This document shows, piece after piece, positions 1-8,772 of a stretch of 64,000 nt of DNA; position 1 is the stretch's first letter; each line of letters opens with the position of its first letter. A program made the position numbers and the translations under genes. The notes beneath the pieces are model-generated. The model worked only from the letters and a program-made list of their open reading frames with translations. It had not been told where the DNA came from and did not search any database. Origin of the DNA: Flavobacterium sp. 1355 (GTDB taxonomy: Bacteria; Bacteroidota; Bacteroidia; Flavobacteriales; Flavobacteriaceae); assembly GCF_017833415.1 (NCBI RefSeq), contig NZ_JAFICC010000004.1, forward strand, positions 269,259 through 333,258, read 5' to 3'.

Positions 1-2
1 AG

Positions 3-92
3 GGATATTATAAAAGCTTGCGCATCTCTGTGGAAAGATTATTCAAGTATAGCAACCTGAAATTTGAAGCTAAAAAATCAAAAAGTTTATAA
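3..92 (+). CDS. 3' end of an unidentified gene, cut by the window edge
   Basis: One frame is open from base 3 to a TAA at 90-92 and encodes a basic tail ending in FEAKKSKSL. It starts outside the window, so no domain can be named. The lysine-rich end is typical of a true C-terminus, and a hairpin follows 8 bases later. The other two frames close earlier or look less protein-like. Whether it is coding is uncertain without upstream sequence. Confidence 0.4.
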   Translation, partial: GYYKSLRISVERLFKYSNLKFEAKKSKSL

Positions 93-99
93 AAAAAGA

Positions 100-126
100 A
101 TGCCGGCATCTCGTAGACGCCGGCAT
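100..126. terminator. GC-rich hairpin after the truncated first gene
   Basis: The arms ATGCCGGC and GCCGGCAT form a perfect 8-bp stem with an 11-base loop. The T-rich side (read on the minus strand) lies to the left, so it could terminate in both directions. It separates the truncated gene from the catalase promoter. Confidence 0.55.
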
Positions 127-350
127 CATTTAACTAACCAAAACCAAAATAATAAATAACCAGTTTATTACATTACAAAGGTCAGACATATATCAATGTA
201 TTGATGTTAAGGTTTTGTTATTACTTTGTTGGACATAAGTTAAGATTTATAAATGCTTCATTTTGCAGTTTTTATAAGCAAACATAGCTTTTGATTATTA
301 AAATATAATAACAATCAATTTTGATTATTAATATCAAAGTGTTTTGTTTG

Positions 351-358
351 TATATTTG
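351..358 (+). promoter_or_regulatory. -7 box of the catalase promoter
   Basis: TATATTTG fits the Bacteroidetes -7 consensus TAnnTTTG and lies 23 bases before the catalase ATG. No TTG is found at the usual 19-22 base spacing, so the -33 element is weak or absent. Confidence 0.5.
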
Positions 359-381
359 ATAAAACATTAAATATCAGCAAC

Positions 382-1860
382 ATGGATTCAAACAAAAAAT
401 TAACAACTGCTACAGGTACCCCTGTTGCAGACAATCAAAACATTCAGACTGCAGGACCTCGTGGTCCCGTTTTATTACAGGATTTTTGGTTTCTAGAAAA
501 GATGGCACACTTTGATCGCGAAGTGATTCCCGAAAGACGAATGCACGCAAAAGGATCTGGTGCTTACGGAACTTTTACAGTAACTCATGATATTACAAAA
601 TATACGAGAGCTGATTTGTTTTCTGAAATTGGTAAAAAAACAGATATGTTTGTACGCTTTTCTACTGTTGCAGGAGAAAGAGGCGCTGCCGATGCCGAAA
701 GAGATATTCGTGGTTTTGCCATGAAATTTTACACTAATGAAGGAAATTGGGATTTGGTAGGAAACAATACACCGGTTTTCTTTTTTCGTGATCCTATGAA
801 ATTCCCTGATTTAAATCATGCAGTAAAACGTGATCCAAAAACCAATTTGAGAAGTGCTGATAACAATTGGGATTTTTGGACATTATTGCCTGAAGCTTTA
901 CACCAGATCACTATTGTAATGAGTGACAGGGGAATTCCGAAAAGCTACAGACAAATGCATGGTTTCGGAAGCCATACTTTTAGCTTTTTAAATTCTAAGA
1001 ATGAAAGACACTGGGTTAAATTTCACTTTGTATCGCAACAGGGTATCGAAAACTTATCTGATGAAGAAGCAGCCGTATTGGTTGGTGGCGACAGAGAAAG
1101 TCATCAGAGAGATTTATTTAATGCCATTGAAGACGGAAATTTCCCTAAATGGAAAATGTTTGTTCAGATCATGACTGAAGAACAGGCTAATAATTATCGT
1201 TTTCATCCTTTTGATTTAACTAAGGTTTGGTTAAAAGGTGATTTTCCGTTAATTCCTGTTGGAGAATTTGAATTAAATAAAAATCCCGAAAACTATTTCG
1301 CCGAAGTAGAACAGGCTGCCTTTAATCCTGCGCACGTTGTTCCGGGAATTAGTTTTTCTCCGGATAAAATGCTGCAAGGGCGTTTGTTTTCTTATGGAGA
1401 TGCCCATCGTTACCGTTTAGGAGTAAACAATTTTCAGATTCCTGTAAACTCATCAAGATGTCCTTACAATACTTTTCACAGAGACGGGGCAATGCGTGTA
1501 GACGGAAACAATGGAGGCCGAAAACATTATGAACCAAACAGTTTTGGAGAATGGCAGGAACAGCCAGAGTTTAAAGAACCACCATTGGCACTGCACGGAG
1601 ATGCCTATGCCTATAATTTCAGAGAAGATGACAACGATTATTTTACGCAGCCAGGATTATTATTCCGTTTACTGACCGAAGAGAAAAAACAATTGTTGTT
1701 CAAAAACACTGCTGCACAAGTAGGAGGAGCGCAATTATTTATCCAGATTCGTCATATTAGAAACTGTTACAAAGCCGATCCCGCTTATGGAGAAGGAGTT
1801 GCAAATGCTTTAGGATTAACCATGGAGCAGGTACACAGTTTTGCAGATCCAAGAGTGTGA
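382..1860 (+). CDS. katA: Catalase (heme, small-subunit clade)
   Basis: Cytoplasmic monofunctional heme catalase converting hydrogen peroxide to water and oxygen. At 492 residues it has the usual length of clade 3 enzymes. Visible motifs: the catalytic histidine in [13 protein letters not shown] (about residue 55), the distal asparagine in [18 protein letters not shown] (about 128), and the proximal heme tyrosine in [14 protein letters not shown] (about 340). There is no signal peptide. It stands alone, behind a -7 box and ahead of a strong hairpin terminator. No OxyR gene is visible beside it; the gene ending at base 92 cannot be identified. Confidence 0.97.
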   Translation: MDSNKKLTTATGTPVADNQNIQTAGPRGPVLLQDFWFLEKMAHFDREVIPERRMHAKGSGAYGTFTVTHDITKYTRADLFSEIGKKTDMFVRFSTVAGERGAADAERDIRGFAMKFYTNEGNWDLVGNNTPVFFFRDPMKFPDLNHAVKRDPKTNLRSADNNWDFWTLLPEALHQITIVMSDRGIPKSYRQMHGFGSHTFSFLNSKNERHWVKFHFVSQQGIENLSDEEAAVLVGGDRESHQRDLFNAIEDGNFPKWKMFVQIMTEEQANNYRFHPFDLTKVWLKGDFPLIPVGEFELNKNPENYFAEVEQAAFNPAHVVPGISFSPDKMLQGRLFSYGDAHRYRLGVNNFQIPVNSSRCPYNTFHRDGAMRVDGNNGGRKHYEPNSFGEWQEQPEFKEPPLALHGDAYAYNFREDDNDYFTQPGLLFRLLTEEKKQLLFKNTAAQVGGAQLFIQIRHIRNCYKADPAYGEGVANALGLTMEQVHSFADPRV

Positions 1861-1870
1861 TTTTTTTTTT

Positions 1871-2038
1871 TTGAGGTTCTGAGATGCTAAGGGACTAAGA
1901 TTCTGAGTTTAGATTCAGATGTTCAAGGCATAATAAACAAATAAAGCCCGACAGATTAAACCTGTCGGGCTTCTTATTTATAGTCAAACCTAAAAACCTT
2001 AGCATCTTAGTCCCTCAGAACCTTAGAACCTCAGAACC
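1871..2038. repeat. Degenerate word repeat flanking the katA terminator
   Basis: Left part 1871-1908 and right part 1991-2038 are built from variants of the words CTTAG, CTCAG and GAACC (or their complements), for example ATGCTAAGGGACTAAG on the left and CTTAGCATCTTAGTCCCT on the right. The two parts are roughly inverted, with the katA terminator hairpin between them. Confidence 0.6.
1944..1972. terminator. Terminator between katA and purU
   Basis: AAGCCCGACAG and CTGTCGGGCTT form a perfect 11-bp stem with a 7-base loop. It lies between the convergent katA and purU genes and can serve both. Confidence 0.8.
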
Positions 2039-2893
2039 TTAAGAAAAAACCACTGTTTTATTGCTGTAAACCATTGTCTTACGTTCAGAATGAAGTTTGA
2101 TAGCGCGTGCCAGAACAATACGCTCCAAATCACGTCCTTTCATAATAAAATCTTCCACAGAGTGAATGTGTGACACCCTGGCAATATCCTGTTCGATAAT
2201 CGGGCCTTCGTCTAATTCTTCAGTAACATAATGACTAGTTGCTCCAATAATTTTTACACCACGTTTAAAAGCGGAGTGATAGGGTTTTGCACCCGGAAAA
2301 GCCGGTAAAAAGGAATGATGGATATTGATGATTTTGTTTTCGTAAAGCGAAATCAGTTTTGGAGTAATTATCTGCATGTAACGCGCCAAAACAATAAAAT
2401 TGATTTGATATTTTTTCAGCAGTTCAATTTGTTTGGCTTCACCTTCGTCCTTGTTTTCTTTTGTAAAAGGCACACAGTGAAACGGAATATCAAATCGCTC
2501 TGCAATAGATCTTAAATCGTTATGATTGCTAATAATTACCGGAATTTCAACATTTAATTCTCCCGCGCTGTAACGGCCTAAAATATCAAAAAGGCAATGA
2601 TCGTATTTTGACACAAATAGGGCCATTTTTGGTTTTTGTTCCTGATTATACAAATCCCACGACATGCTAAAATCGGCAGCAATAGTTTGATTAAAATCTT
2701 CTTTTAAGCGTTCAATAGTAATGTGGTGATTCGTTAATTCACATTCTAATCGCATAAAAAATACATTTTGCTCTACATCAACATGTTGGTCAATGTAAGT
2801 AATATTTCCTTCTACTTTTGCAATAAAGGTAGTGACTGCTGCAATAATTCCTTTTTGGTCTTTGCAATGAATCAGAATGGTAATTTTTTGCAT
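2039..2893 (-). CDS. purU: Formyltetrahydrofolate deformylase
   Basis: Hydrolyses 10-formyl-tetrahydrofolate to formate and tetrahydrofolate, balancing one-carbon pools for purine synthesis. The N-terminus (residues 1-80) is an ACT regulatory domain beginning KITILIHCKDQKGIIAAVTTFI. The formyltransferase fold follows, with the hallmark HHSFLPAFPGAKPYHSAF and the downstream ATSHYVTEELDEGPIIEQD holding the catalytic Asn-His-Asp set. The length of 284 fits the family. The gene stands alone and converges on katA. A flavobacterial word repeat lies just upstream. Confidence 0.95.
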   Translation of the reverse strand: MQKITILIHCKDQKGIIAAVTTFIAKVEGNITYIDQHVDVEQNVFFMRLECELTNHHITIERLKEDFNQTIAADFSMSWDLYNQEQKPKMALFVSKYDHCLFDILGRYSAGELNVEIPVIISNHNDLRSIAERFDIPFHCVPFTKENKDEGEAKQIELLKKYQINFIVLARYMQIITPKLISLYENKIINIHHSFLPAFPGAKPYHSAFKRGVKIIGATSHYVTEELDEGPIIEQDIARVSHIHSVEDFIMKGRDLERIVLARAIKLHSERKTMVYSNKTVVFS

Positions 2894-2939
2894 TGTTTTG
2901 GTTGGTTTGTTATAGTTTTTTTGTTTTGCAGCTTAAGTG

Positions 2940-2992
2940 CAAAGTCCGAAAAGCTTTGAACCTTTGGAACTCTGCACCTTTGAACCTTCGAA
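2940..2992. repeat. Short GAACCTTTG-type word repeat
   Basis: Tandem imperfect words (GAACCTTTGGAACTCTG, then ACCTTTGAACCTTCG) belong to the same family as 57155-57233. It fills most of the gap between purU and the DUF4197 gene. Confidence 0.5.
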
Positions 2993-2996
2993 AAAA

Positions 2997-3713
2997 TTAT
3001 TTTCCGTCCTGCATTGCAAAAACGCTTTTCAATAAAGGCGTTGTTCTTTCACTGATATTATTACGGATTTCTTTTTCTTCAACAGCAATCATCTTAAAAA
3101 CACCGACAAGAGCTTTATTTGTTGTGTAATCAGTTAAATCAGGATTTACCTTTTTAACCAACGGAATCGTATTGTATTTATTGATGATTTTTGTCCAAAC
3201 GACATCAGCACCCACTTTTTGGAATGAACTTTTAATCACAGGATTAAATTTTCCGTATAATGCTGTAGTGGTACTATTTTGCAAATAACTTGTAGCAGCA
3301 CTATCGTTGCCCAGCAAAATATTTTTGGCATCAGTAAAAGACATATTTTTTACAGCAGTAACAAATATCGGAGTTGCTTCTTTTACAGCATCTTCGGCAG
3401 CTCGGTTCAGTACTTTAATTCCTTCATCGGCCAACGAGCCAAGACCTACTTTTCTAAGTGTTGCATCTACTTTCTGCAGTTCTTCGGGCATAAGAATTTT
3501 TACCGCTTCGTTTTTATAAAAACCGTCTACTGCAGTCAGTTTACTTACTTGTTGCGTAATACCTTTGTTTAAGGCTTCTCTCAGTCCGGCAGCAATATCA
3601 ACACCTCCAACGCCGGGTATTTGCGATAATTGTGGTAATTGGTTTAGTGTTTGCTGCATCTCAGCACATGATGTAAGTGAAAATGCAAACGCAAGAATAA
3701 TAATCTTTTTCAT
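2997..3713 (-). CDS. DUF4197 family secreted or lipoprotein
   Basis: 238 residues starting with a lipoprotein signal (FAFSLTSC, lipidation Cys about residue 16). The body shows typical DUF4197 features: GLREALNKGITQQVSKL, PEELQKVDATLRKVGLG and a C-terminal TTNKALVGVFKMIAVEEKEIR segment. It is helical and predicted to sit in the periplasm on an outer or inner membrane anchor. The family has no established function. A -7 box lies 22 bases upstream at 3735-3742. It is monocistronic, with no partner that hints at a role. Confidence 0.8.
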   Translation of the reverse strand: MKKIIILAFAFSLTSCAEMQQTLNQLPQLSQIPGVGGVDIAAGLREALNKGITQQVSKLTAVDGFYKNEAVKILMPEELQKVDATLRKVGLGSLADEGIKVLNRAAEDAVKEATPIFVTAVKNMSFTDAKNILLGNDSAATSYLQNSTTTALYGKFNPVIKSSFQKVGADVVWTKIINKYNTIPLVKKVNPDLTDYTTNKALVGVFKMIAVEEKEIRNNISERTTPLLKSVFAMQDGK

Positions 3714-3734
3714 TTATTGGGGATTTATTAGTTT

Positions 3735-3742
3735 CAAAAATA
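3735..3742 (-). promoter_or_regulatory. -7 box for the DUF4197 gene
   Basis: CAAAAATA on the plus strand reads TATTTTTG on the minus strand, matching TAnnTTTG, 22 bases before the start codon. Confidence 0.45.
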
Positions 3743-3810
3743 CTACTTATTCAAAAATAAAGCCACAATTTTATTTCAGGAGCACAAACATTTTGTTTCA
3801 TAATTAACAA

Positions 3811-3894
3811 TAGTCCCGCTATCATTCCAAATCTTTTGTGCCAACAATAGCAATGCAGAGTGGCACAAAAGGATTTTCCCTTCTATCGGGGCTA
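3811..3894. repeat. Hairpin-forming dispersed repeat, about 84 bp
   Basis: Nested inverted repeats: TAGTCCCG pairs with CGGGGCTA at the outer ends, and AAATCTTTTGTGCCA pairs with TGGCACAAAAGGATTT inside, with one bulged G. The whole forms a long imperfect hairpin between two minus-strand genes, resembling REP or MITE-like elements of flavobacteria. Confidence 0.6.
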
Positions 3895-3922
3895 GATTAG
3901 CGGTTTTCGTTTTTTTATGAAA

Positions 3923-4498
3923 TTAAGGCCAGTACTTTCTAATATTGTACTCCCAATATATTTTACTCGAAATATATCGGGGCTTGTCTTCATTTACAGG
4001 CAGGTGATTAGAATCCAGAAGCTGAATTCTGATGATTTTTTCGCTGCTATCGTCTTTCATGTCAATATTGCCTTCTGCCTCATCAATAATTTTCTTTTTC
4101 CGAAGATATAATTCCGGTTTTTCAATAATAAAAATTATTGTAGCTTCATTTTCTGATTCCCTTTCTCCGGCAGGTTTTCCGTTTATATCATAAGTATCAA
4201 TCCTTTGAAGAAAATTTTTCTCATAATAAAAAAGCTGGTATACCATTCTGCTATGAAGAAGCTGCGGCTTATGATTAAAAAGGCGAAACCTCAAAACCTG
4301 ATTTTTGGGATTCGTATATTCAATAGTCCCATTTCCGTTTTTATCCACATAATTGGATAAAACCCTGAACGGTTTTGAAAAAGCTTCAATACCATTCGCA
4401 TACACACCATATCTGTTTTGAGACTGAATACCAAATGACAGAGTCAGAAAGAAAAATAGAAATATTCTAAAATTCTGATTTTGCAGTATTTTCATCAA
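3923..4498 (-). CDS. Secreted protein of unknown function
   Basis: 191 residues with an N-terminal signal peptide (hydrophobic FRIFLFFFLTLSFGIQSQ, probable cleavage after SQ). The mature part is mostly polar and beta-rich, with GYVDKNGNGTIEYTNPKNQV-like wording around residues 50-68 (NKNGTIEY type). No family is recognised. It follows the Coa1-like gene by 9 bases and is probably co-transcribed with it. It could begin at the first or second Met. Envelope localisation is the only safe inference. Confidence 0.7.
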   Translation of the reverse strand: MMKILQNQNFRIFLFFFLTLSFGIQSQNRYGVYANGIEAFSKPFRVLSNYVDKNGNGTIEYTNPKNQVLRFRLFNHKPQLLHSRMVYQLFYYEKNFLQRIDTYDINGKPAGERESENEATIIFIIEKPELYLRKKKIIDEAEGNIDMKDDSSEKIIRIQLLDSNHLPVNEDKPRYISSKIYWEYNIRKYWP

Positions 4499-4507
4499 AT
4501 AATGAGT

Positions 4508-4927
4508 TTATTTTTCCAGCAAATTAATCTCTTCGTCTGTTGCGTTTACATAGACCGACAATTCATCAAAATTCCATTTTACTTTTTTGTGTGCAACTAC
4601 AAATAAAACTCCGGTTCCTTTTGAGCCTTTTATCGGAATTTCTAAATTACAATTTCCGGTGTTGCCGCTTGTATTAATGCTTCCGGAAACCATTCCGTCT
4701 TTCTCAATAGCGGTTCCTAATTTTTGAATTACAATTTCGTTGTGCTGTGCTTTATTCATGGCCTCTTTATAAGCATCAGAATTGGTCATCATTGATGTAA
4801 CCCCATAGAAAAGACCTCCAATAAACAAACAGAAAAGTAAAATAAGGCTTAAGCATCCTGTAGGAACAAACCATTTCCAGTTTCTGTCCCACCAGTTTTT
4901 CTTGGGCTGATAGTAATCTTCAGACAT
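4508..4927 (-). CDS. Small membrane protein resembling the Coa1 family
   Basis: 139 residues: a charged N-terminus (KKNWWDRNWKWF), one transmembrane segment (TGCLSLILLFCLFIGGLFYG, residues about 28-47) and an extracytoplasmic domain of about 90 residues. The latter contains NEIVIQKLGTAIEKDGMVSGSI and ends NATDEEINLLEK. This pattern, a membrane anchor plus VxxxLGxPI-like and GSI segments, resembles the cytochrome-oxidase assembly factor Coa1 family, common as orphans in Bacteroidetes. No oxidase genes are nearby, so the name reflects similarity only. It is the first gene of a likely two-gene operon. Confidence 0.65.
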   Translation of the reverse strand: MSEDYYQPKKNWWDRNWKWFVPTGCLSLILLFCLFIGGLFYGVTSMMTNSDAYKEAMNKAQHNEIVIQKLGTAIEKDGMVSGSINTSGNTGNCNLEIPIKGSKGTGVLFVVAHKKVKWNFDELSVYVNATDEEINLLEK

Positions 4928-5006
4928 ACATTTAAAATTTCAGTTAATGAGTGAAAGATATAATTATTTCTTGTGTAATAGCCAGTATTTATATGATCAA
5001 TAAAAA

Positions 5007-5171
5007 TTATTTTTTTAAAATTTGTTCAATATCCGTATCGCATTCATTTATTAAATCATAAAAGCCGATATGTACTTCCTGATTATATTTCCAAAGAAGG
5101 TCTGTTCCATAAGGAGCATCAAATAACTCTAAAAGTACTGGAGCTATTTTGTAAATTGACTCTGCGCTTTT
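5007..5171 (-). pseudogene. Remnant of a hypothetical gene, 3' end only
   Basis: Read on the minus strand, 54 codons encode a normal-looking protein tail (for example LLELFDAPYGTDLLWKYNQE) ending at a TAA at 5007-5009. There is no ATG, GTG or TTG in frame before the upstream TGA at 5187-5189. The upstream side is replaced by the terminator of the next gene. It appears to be the left-over C-terminus of a deleted gene. The family is not recognised. Confidence 0.55.
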
Positions 5172-5178
5172 AAAAAAA

Positions 5179-5208
5179 AAATCATCTCATAAAATTATAA
5201 GATGATTT
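5179..5208 (-). terminator. Terminator of the SGNH-like lipoprotein gene
   Basis: AAATCATCT and AGATGATTT form a 9-bp stem. A run of T follows on the minus strand. Confidence 0.75.
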
Positions 5209-5227
5209 AAATTTTGTTATCTGATTT

Positions 5228-6094
5228 TTATCGATTACTAAAAGCTATTTCTTCAAGCGCTTTTGAATTACTAATCGCTTTACTGATTTCTTGTTTTTCC
5301 ATTTCATCATCATCTCCTGTTCCTGTACTTAATGTAAGTTCTTTTGGGATTATAGGTTTTTGGTCAAAAATAGTTGCATACAATAAGACGGCCTGCATAA
5401 ATCCTCCGTCGTTTAAAAGATGTAATGTGTTTTCGCCAAAACGAAGATTATCTTTGTTGGCTACTAAATATTTGTAATTATTTTTGCCATTGTAAGCGTC
5501 ATTAATAGCATCTCCAACTCTTAGCATTCCTGAGTTCTTTGTAGCCTTAGTAACTGCAACTGCATTTTTACGTATCTCATCAAAATAATCCTTGTATTCA
5601 GGATCTGTAAAAGCTAACGGAGACATTCCTTCATAAATATAAATCGCCACGTCAGGACTGTTTTTGCGTAATTTTTCTGTGATCATTTTCACGTTAGCTT
5701 CATATTTCTCAGGCTCTGCCAGCGCAACAGGAGTCGATTCCTGAATAACTACAAAGTCATAATAATTTCCATCAGCATCTGTTTTAGCAAAATTTTCTTC
5801 TGCTTCCGCCTTATGATCAGCATAAATTTTGTCAATAGAAACACCCATTGTTACCAATTGATCAATGTTCATTGGCTTCTTATTAGCTTTGCAAAATTCA
5901 TCAAACAATACTGGTGCACTTACAAAATACTCGGTATGACTATTTCCTATAAATAAAATTCGCGGAGTTCCCTGAGCTTTGGGGATTTTTGGACTGCTTA
6001 TTTTTTCTTCAGTAATCGGATTATCAGTTTTAGATTTGTTGCAGGCAGAAATAAGCAGAGCAATGGTACTAAAAAATAAAAAAAGTTTTTTCAT
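5228..6094 (-). CDS. SGNH/GDSL-like hydrolase lipoprotein
   Basis: 288 residues with a lipoprotein signal (FSTIALLISAC, lipidation Cys about 18). The fold starts at residue 45 with RILFIGNSHTEYF, equivalent to SGNH block I, with the probable nucleophile in GNSHT. YDFVVIQEST (about 132) resembles block III. A later HLLNDGGFMQAVLLYATIF supplies a His near the C-terminus. The likely activity is ester hydrolysis on an envelope glycan, but the substrate is unknown. It is monocistronic with its own terminator. Confidence 0.7.
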   Translation of the reverse strand: MKKLFLFFSTIALLISACNKSKTDNPITEEKISSPKIPKAQGTPRILFIGNSHTEYFVSAPVLFDEFCKANKKPMNIDQLVTMGVSIDKIYADHKAEAEENFAKTDADGNYYDFVVIQESTPVALAEPEKYEANVKMITEKLRKNSPDVAIYIYEGMSPLAFTDPEYKDYFDEIRKNAVAVTKATKNSGMLRVGDAINDAYNGKNNYKYLVANKDNLRFGENTLHLLNDGGFMQAVLLYATIFDQKPIIPKELTLSTGTGDDDEMEKQEISKAISNSKALEEIAFSNR

Positions 6095-6219
6095 TGTGAT
6101 TAATTAAAAGATTTTGTGATTTTTTATATTCTGTAAAAATCTTTTTAATTAATTTTTTTAATAGTACATAAGAGTTTTATGATTTATAGTTTAAGCCTTA
6201 TTAGCTTGGTTTTAAAATA

Positions 6220-6561
6220 TTAAACATATTCCAGACAATATAAATTAGGATTGTAAACCGGATTTATTTGTTTTAAATCTGCTAATATGTTGTGAGTGTA
6301 ATCTTTACCTCCAATTGCTAAATAAAATAAAGATTTTGAAACATAAAATGGTCTTAAAGGAAATGTGCGCCAAAAGTTAGATAGATTCTTTAAAAAGTGT
6401 TTAATAATATATTTAAACTTTCTTTCATCCGGGCGAACAAAATAAATAGTTGAACTTTTAGCTTTGGTCATCAAATTTGGAAACATTATAAATTTTCCTC
6501 CTTGTTGAATTAATAGATTTATTTCAAAAAGTGTTAATCCTTCGATATTCTCTGTTTTCAT
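6220..6561 (-). CDS. Conserved Bacteroidetes small protein, unknown
   Basis: 113 residues without signal or membrane span. The motif order GGKFIMFPN, then STIYFVRPDE, then FWRTFPLRPFYVSKSL and GGKDYTHNILADL resembles a small family in Bacteroidetes that reads roughly GGKFV.. / YFI..E / W.GIP.GP.Y..K. No function is established for that family. Here the middle FWRTFPLRPFYV replaces the usual GWWGIPWGP-like core, so this is a divergent member. It is isolated, with A+T-rich flanks. Confidence 0.6.
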   Translation of the reverse strand: MKTENIEGLTLFEINLLIQQGGKFIMFPNLMTKAKSSTIYFVRPDERKFKYIIKHFLKNLSNFWRTFPLRPFYVSKSLFYLAIGGKDYTHNILADLKQINPVYNPNLYCLEYV

Positions 6562-6757
6562 GATAAATTAATTTTTAATTAAAAAATTAGTGATATTATT
6601 ATGATGCAAATTTCCGTCGGTTTTAAGTTTATTTTGTCCTCTAAAAGCTTTTAAATTAATAAGTTACGTTTATTTTAATTCAAAAAATCTAATTTTGTAA
6701 TAAACGGATTACAGTTTAATGTTAAAATATACACCCCAAATTTAAAAACATAAAAAA

Positions 6758-6813
6758 ATAGCTTCTTGTTACCCTTCCAAAAATCAATTTTTAAAAGTGT
6801 AACAAGAAGCTAT
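6758..6813 (-). terminator. Terminator of the L,D-transpeptidase gene
   Basis: ATAGCTTCTTGTTAC at 6758-6772 and its perfect complement at 6799-6813 form a 15-bp stem with a 26-base loop, followed on the minus strand by T-rich sequence. Confidence 0.8.
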
Positions 6814-6853
6814 GTATAGTTAAAATGTAAGTTTTTCTAAATTTGATTTAGTA

Positions 6854-8425
6854 TTAATTATTCGCAACAGATTTTGCTGGAAATTCGCTGGTTGCTTCCT
6901 GGTCTTTTTCATAAACATCCTGAAAGAAACCAACTTCACCATTTTCATTTACTAATGAAGTAAAATAGCAAATATAAATAGGCACTTTTTTAGTCAATTT
7001 AAAACTGGTTTCTGTTTTGCCTTCCATAGCTTTGCTTATTTTTTCAGGAGTCCATTCAGGATAATCCTTAAGCATGGCAGTTGCCAATTCTTTGGCCATT
7101 TTTAGATTTATACAACCATGGCTGAAAGTTCTTTTTTCAAAATCGAATAAAGTTTTAGACGGTGTATCGTGCATATAAATGTCATCTGGATTAGGAAACA
7201 TAAATTTTACAAGACCCAAAGAGTTTTTCGGTCCCGGTTTTTGTCTCACCTGTCCATTTACCATTTCCATATTGTGATCAGCCAGATAGTTTTTATCTGC
7301 AGCTATTTTCATTTTCAATTCGTTATCTACAATACTTTGTGGTACAGTCCAGTAAGGGCTAAAAACGATTCTGTCTATTTCAGAGTTAAAAATAGTTGTT
7401 TTAGTTACCGGAGAACCCACAAAAACATTTGATTTCAATTCCACTTTTCCGTTTTTCACATACACCATTTCATAAGAAGGAACATTTACCAAAATGTATT
7501 CGTCTTTGTTTACCAACTCAGGCGAGATAGAACGGAATCTCTCCATATTAAGCATTAATGTTTTTACCTTATCAGAAAGCGGCACATTCATTTCCTTAAT
7601 ATGCTCTTCTGCCAGAATATAATTTGGTTTAAATCCGTTACGGACTTTGTATTTCATCACCGCATCCATTAATTCACGGTCATACACATCACTTTTAGAA
7701 TCTTGTTTTAAGTCTCCTAATAAATATAAACGTGTTCTTACCTGAGCAATAGTGCTTGATACCGCATCCGGGCGTAAATCTTTGTATGGAACTTCGGTAA
7801 CGATTGGTTGCCATTTGTTGGATTTTTCTAATTTTTTATAATCTTTTAAAACATCTTTAAGTTTATAGTATTGCTCAAAAAGCATTCCGTCATCTTCTGC
7901 TTTTGCAGCATTTGCTGTATATTCCTCAATTGTATTATAATTCAAAAAATCGGCCAGCATTGTATTATAAGACAATTTCTTTGCATCAGGATTGGTTTTT
8001 TTAGCATAAAGTATATATAGGGAACTCAAAAGCATATCTGCATCTGTTTTGGACAGATTTGATGAGGAGTCAAAAATCTGTTCAATTTCACTTTGATACG
8101 GAATAATCAGATCATTAGTCTTTTTTGCTTTTTCATATAAGATACCGGCAAATTCATTAATTTCTCCTTCATCATACCATATTGTACCCAATGATCTGTT
8201 TTTGTATAATGACATTACATCAGATCTATACTTTTTCAAATCAGAATATCTTCTAAAAAAGTCATTGACTACTTCAGAATCTGCAAGAGGATCAGTACCT
8301 TTTACAAAATCAAAATAAAAATCGTATGAGTTGTGATCTTTGGTAAACTCATTTTTTTTCAAATCAAATGAAGAGGTTAAAAAACCTGTGATTAGAATTA
8401 TGGCGATTGGATAAAATGTTTTCAT
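6854..8425 (-). CDS. L,D-transpeptidase (YkuD domain)
   Basis: 523 residues, exported (hydrophobic N-terminus FYPIAIILITGFLTSS). It crosslinks peptidoglycan by 3-3 linkage or attaches proteins to it. Residues 210-275 include a peptidoglycan-binding-like helix pair (TIAQVRTRLYLLGDL). The catalytic YkuD domain covers about 310-490, with the His and Cys in HDTPSKTLFDFEKRTFSHGC; the SHGCINL nucleophile motif is intact. The long N-terminal scaffold matches the YcbB/LdtD type. It is divergent from the mutase gene, with a 347-bp gap between them. Confidence 0.92.
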   Translation of the reverse strand: MKTFYPIAIILITGFLTSSFDLKKNEFTKDHNSYDFYFDFVKGTDPLADSEVVNDFFRRYSDLKKYRSDVMSLYKNRSLGTIWYDEGEINEFAGILYEKAKKTNDLIIPYQSEIEQIFDSSSNLSKTDADMLLSSLYILYAKKTNPDAKKLSYNTMLADFLNYNTIEEYTANAAKAEDDGMLFEQYYKLKDVLKDYKKLEKSNKWQPIVTEVPYKDLRPDAVSSTIAQVRTRLYLLGDLKQDSKSDVYDRELMDAVMKYKVRNGFKPNYILAEEHIKEMNVPLSDKVKTLMLNMERFRSISPELVNKDEYILVNVPSYEMVYVKNGKVELKSNVFVGSPVTKTTIFNSEIDRIVFSPYWTVPQSIVDNELKMKIAADKNYLADHNMEMVNGQVRQKPGPKNSLGLVKFMFPNPDDIYMHDTPSKTLFDFEKRTFSHGCINLKMAKELATAMLKDYPEWTPEKISKAMEGKTETSFKLTKKVPIYICYFTSLVNENGEVGFFQDVYEKDQEATSEFPAKSVANN

Positions 8426-8772
8426 TTCTTTAATTTTTTAAATTTTTACGTTTTTCTTCAGTAGGAAAAAAACCAGGGTAAAAACTTGGGGAATTTCTAC
8501 AGCATTTTAAGATCATTTTCTATACGGCTAAATTACTTTAGGATGTTGAAAAACAAGTTGTTGTATTTCTTTTAAATTTTTCAAGATTGCCATGTTATTA
8601 ACATTTTTATAAGACTTATATAAGATAAATACGATAGTTTAGAAAAATGTTACCTTCTTGAGGACTTAATTTTAGAAAGACATTGCTATTTTTTATTAAC
8701 ATAAAGCATCAGTGATAAACAAATATTAAAATATTTTGTAAATTGCTCCCTTAAAATTATCATATTCATAAA
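8426..8772. other. Intergenic region between divergent genes
   Basis: This A+T-rich 347-bp stretch must contain both the transpeptidase and mutase promoters. No clear TAnnTTTG box, hairpin or repeat was found on either strand. Confidence 0.4.
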
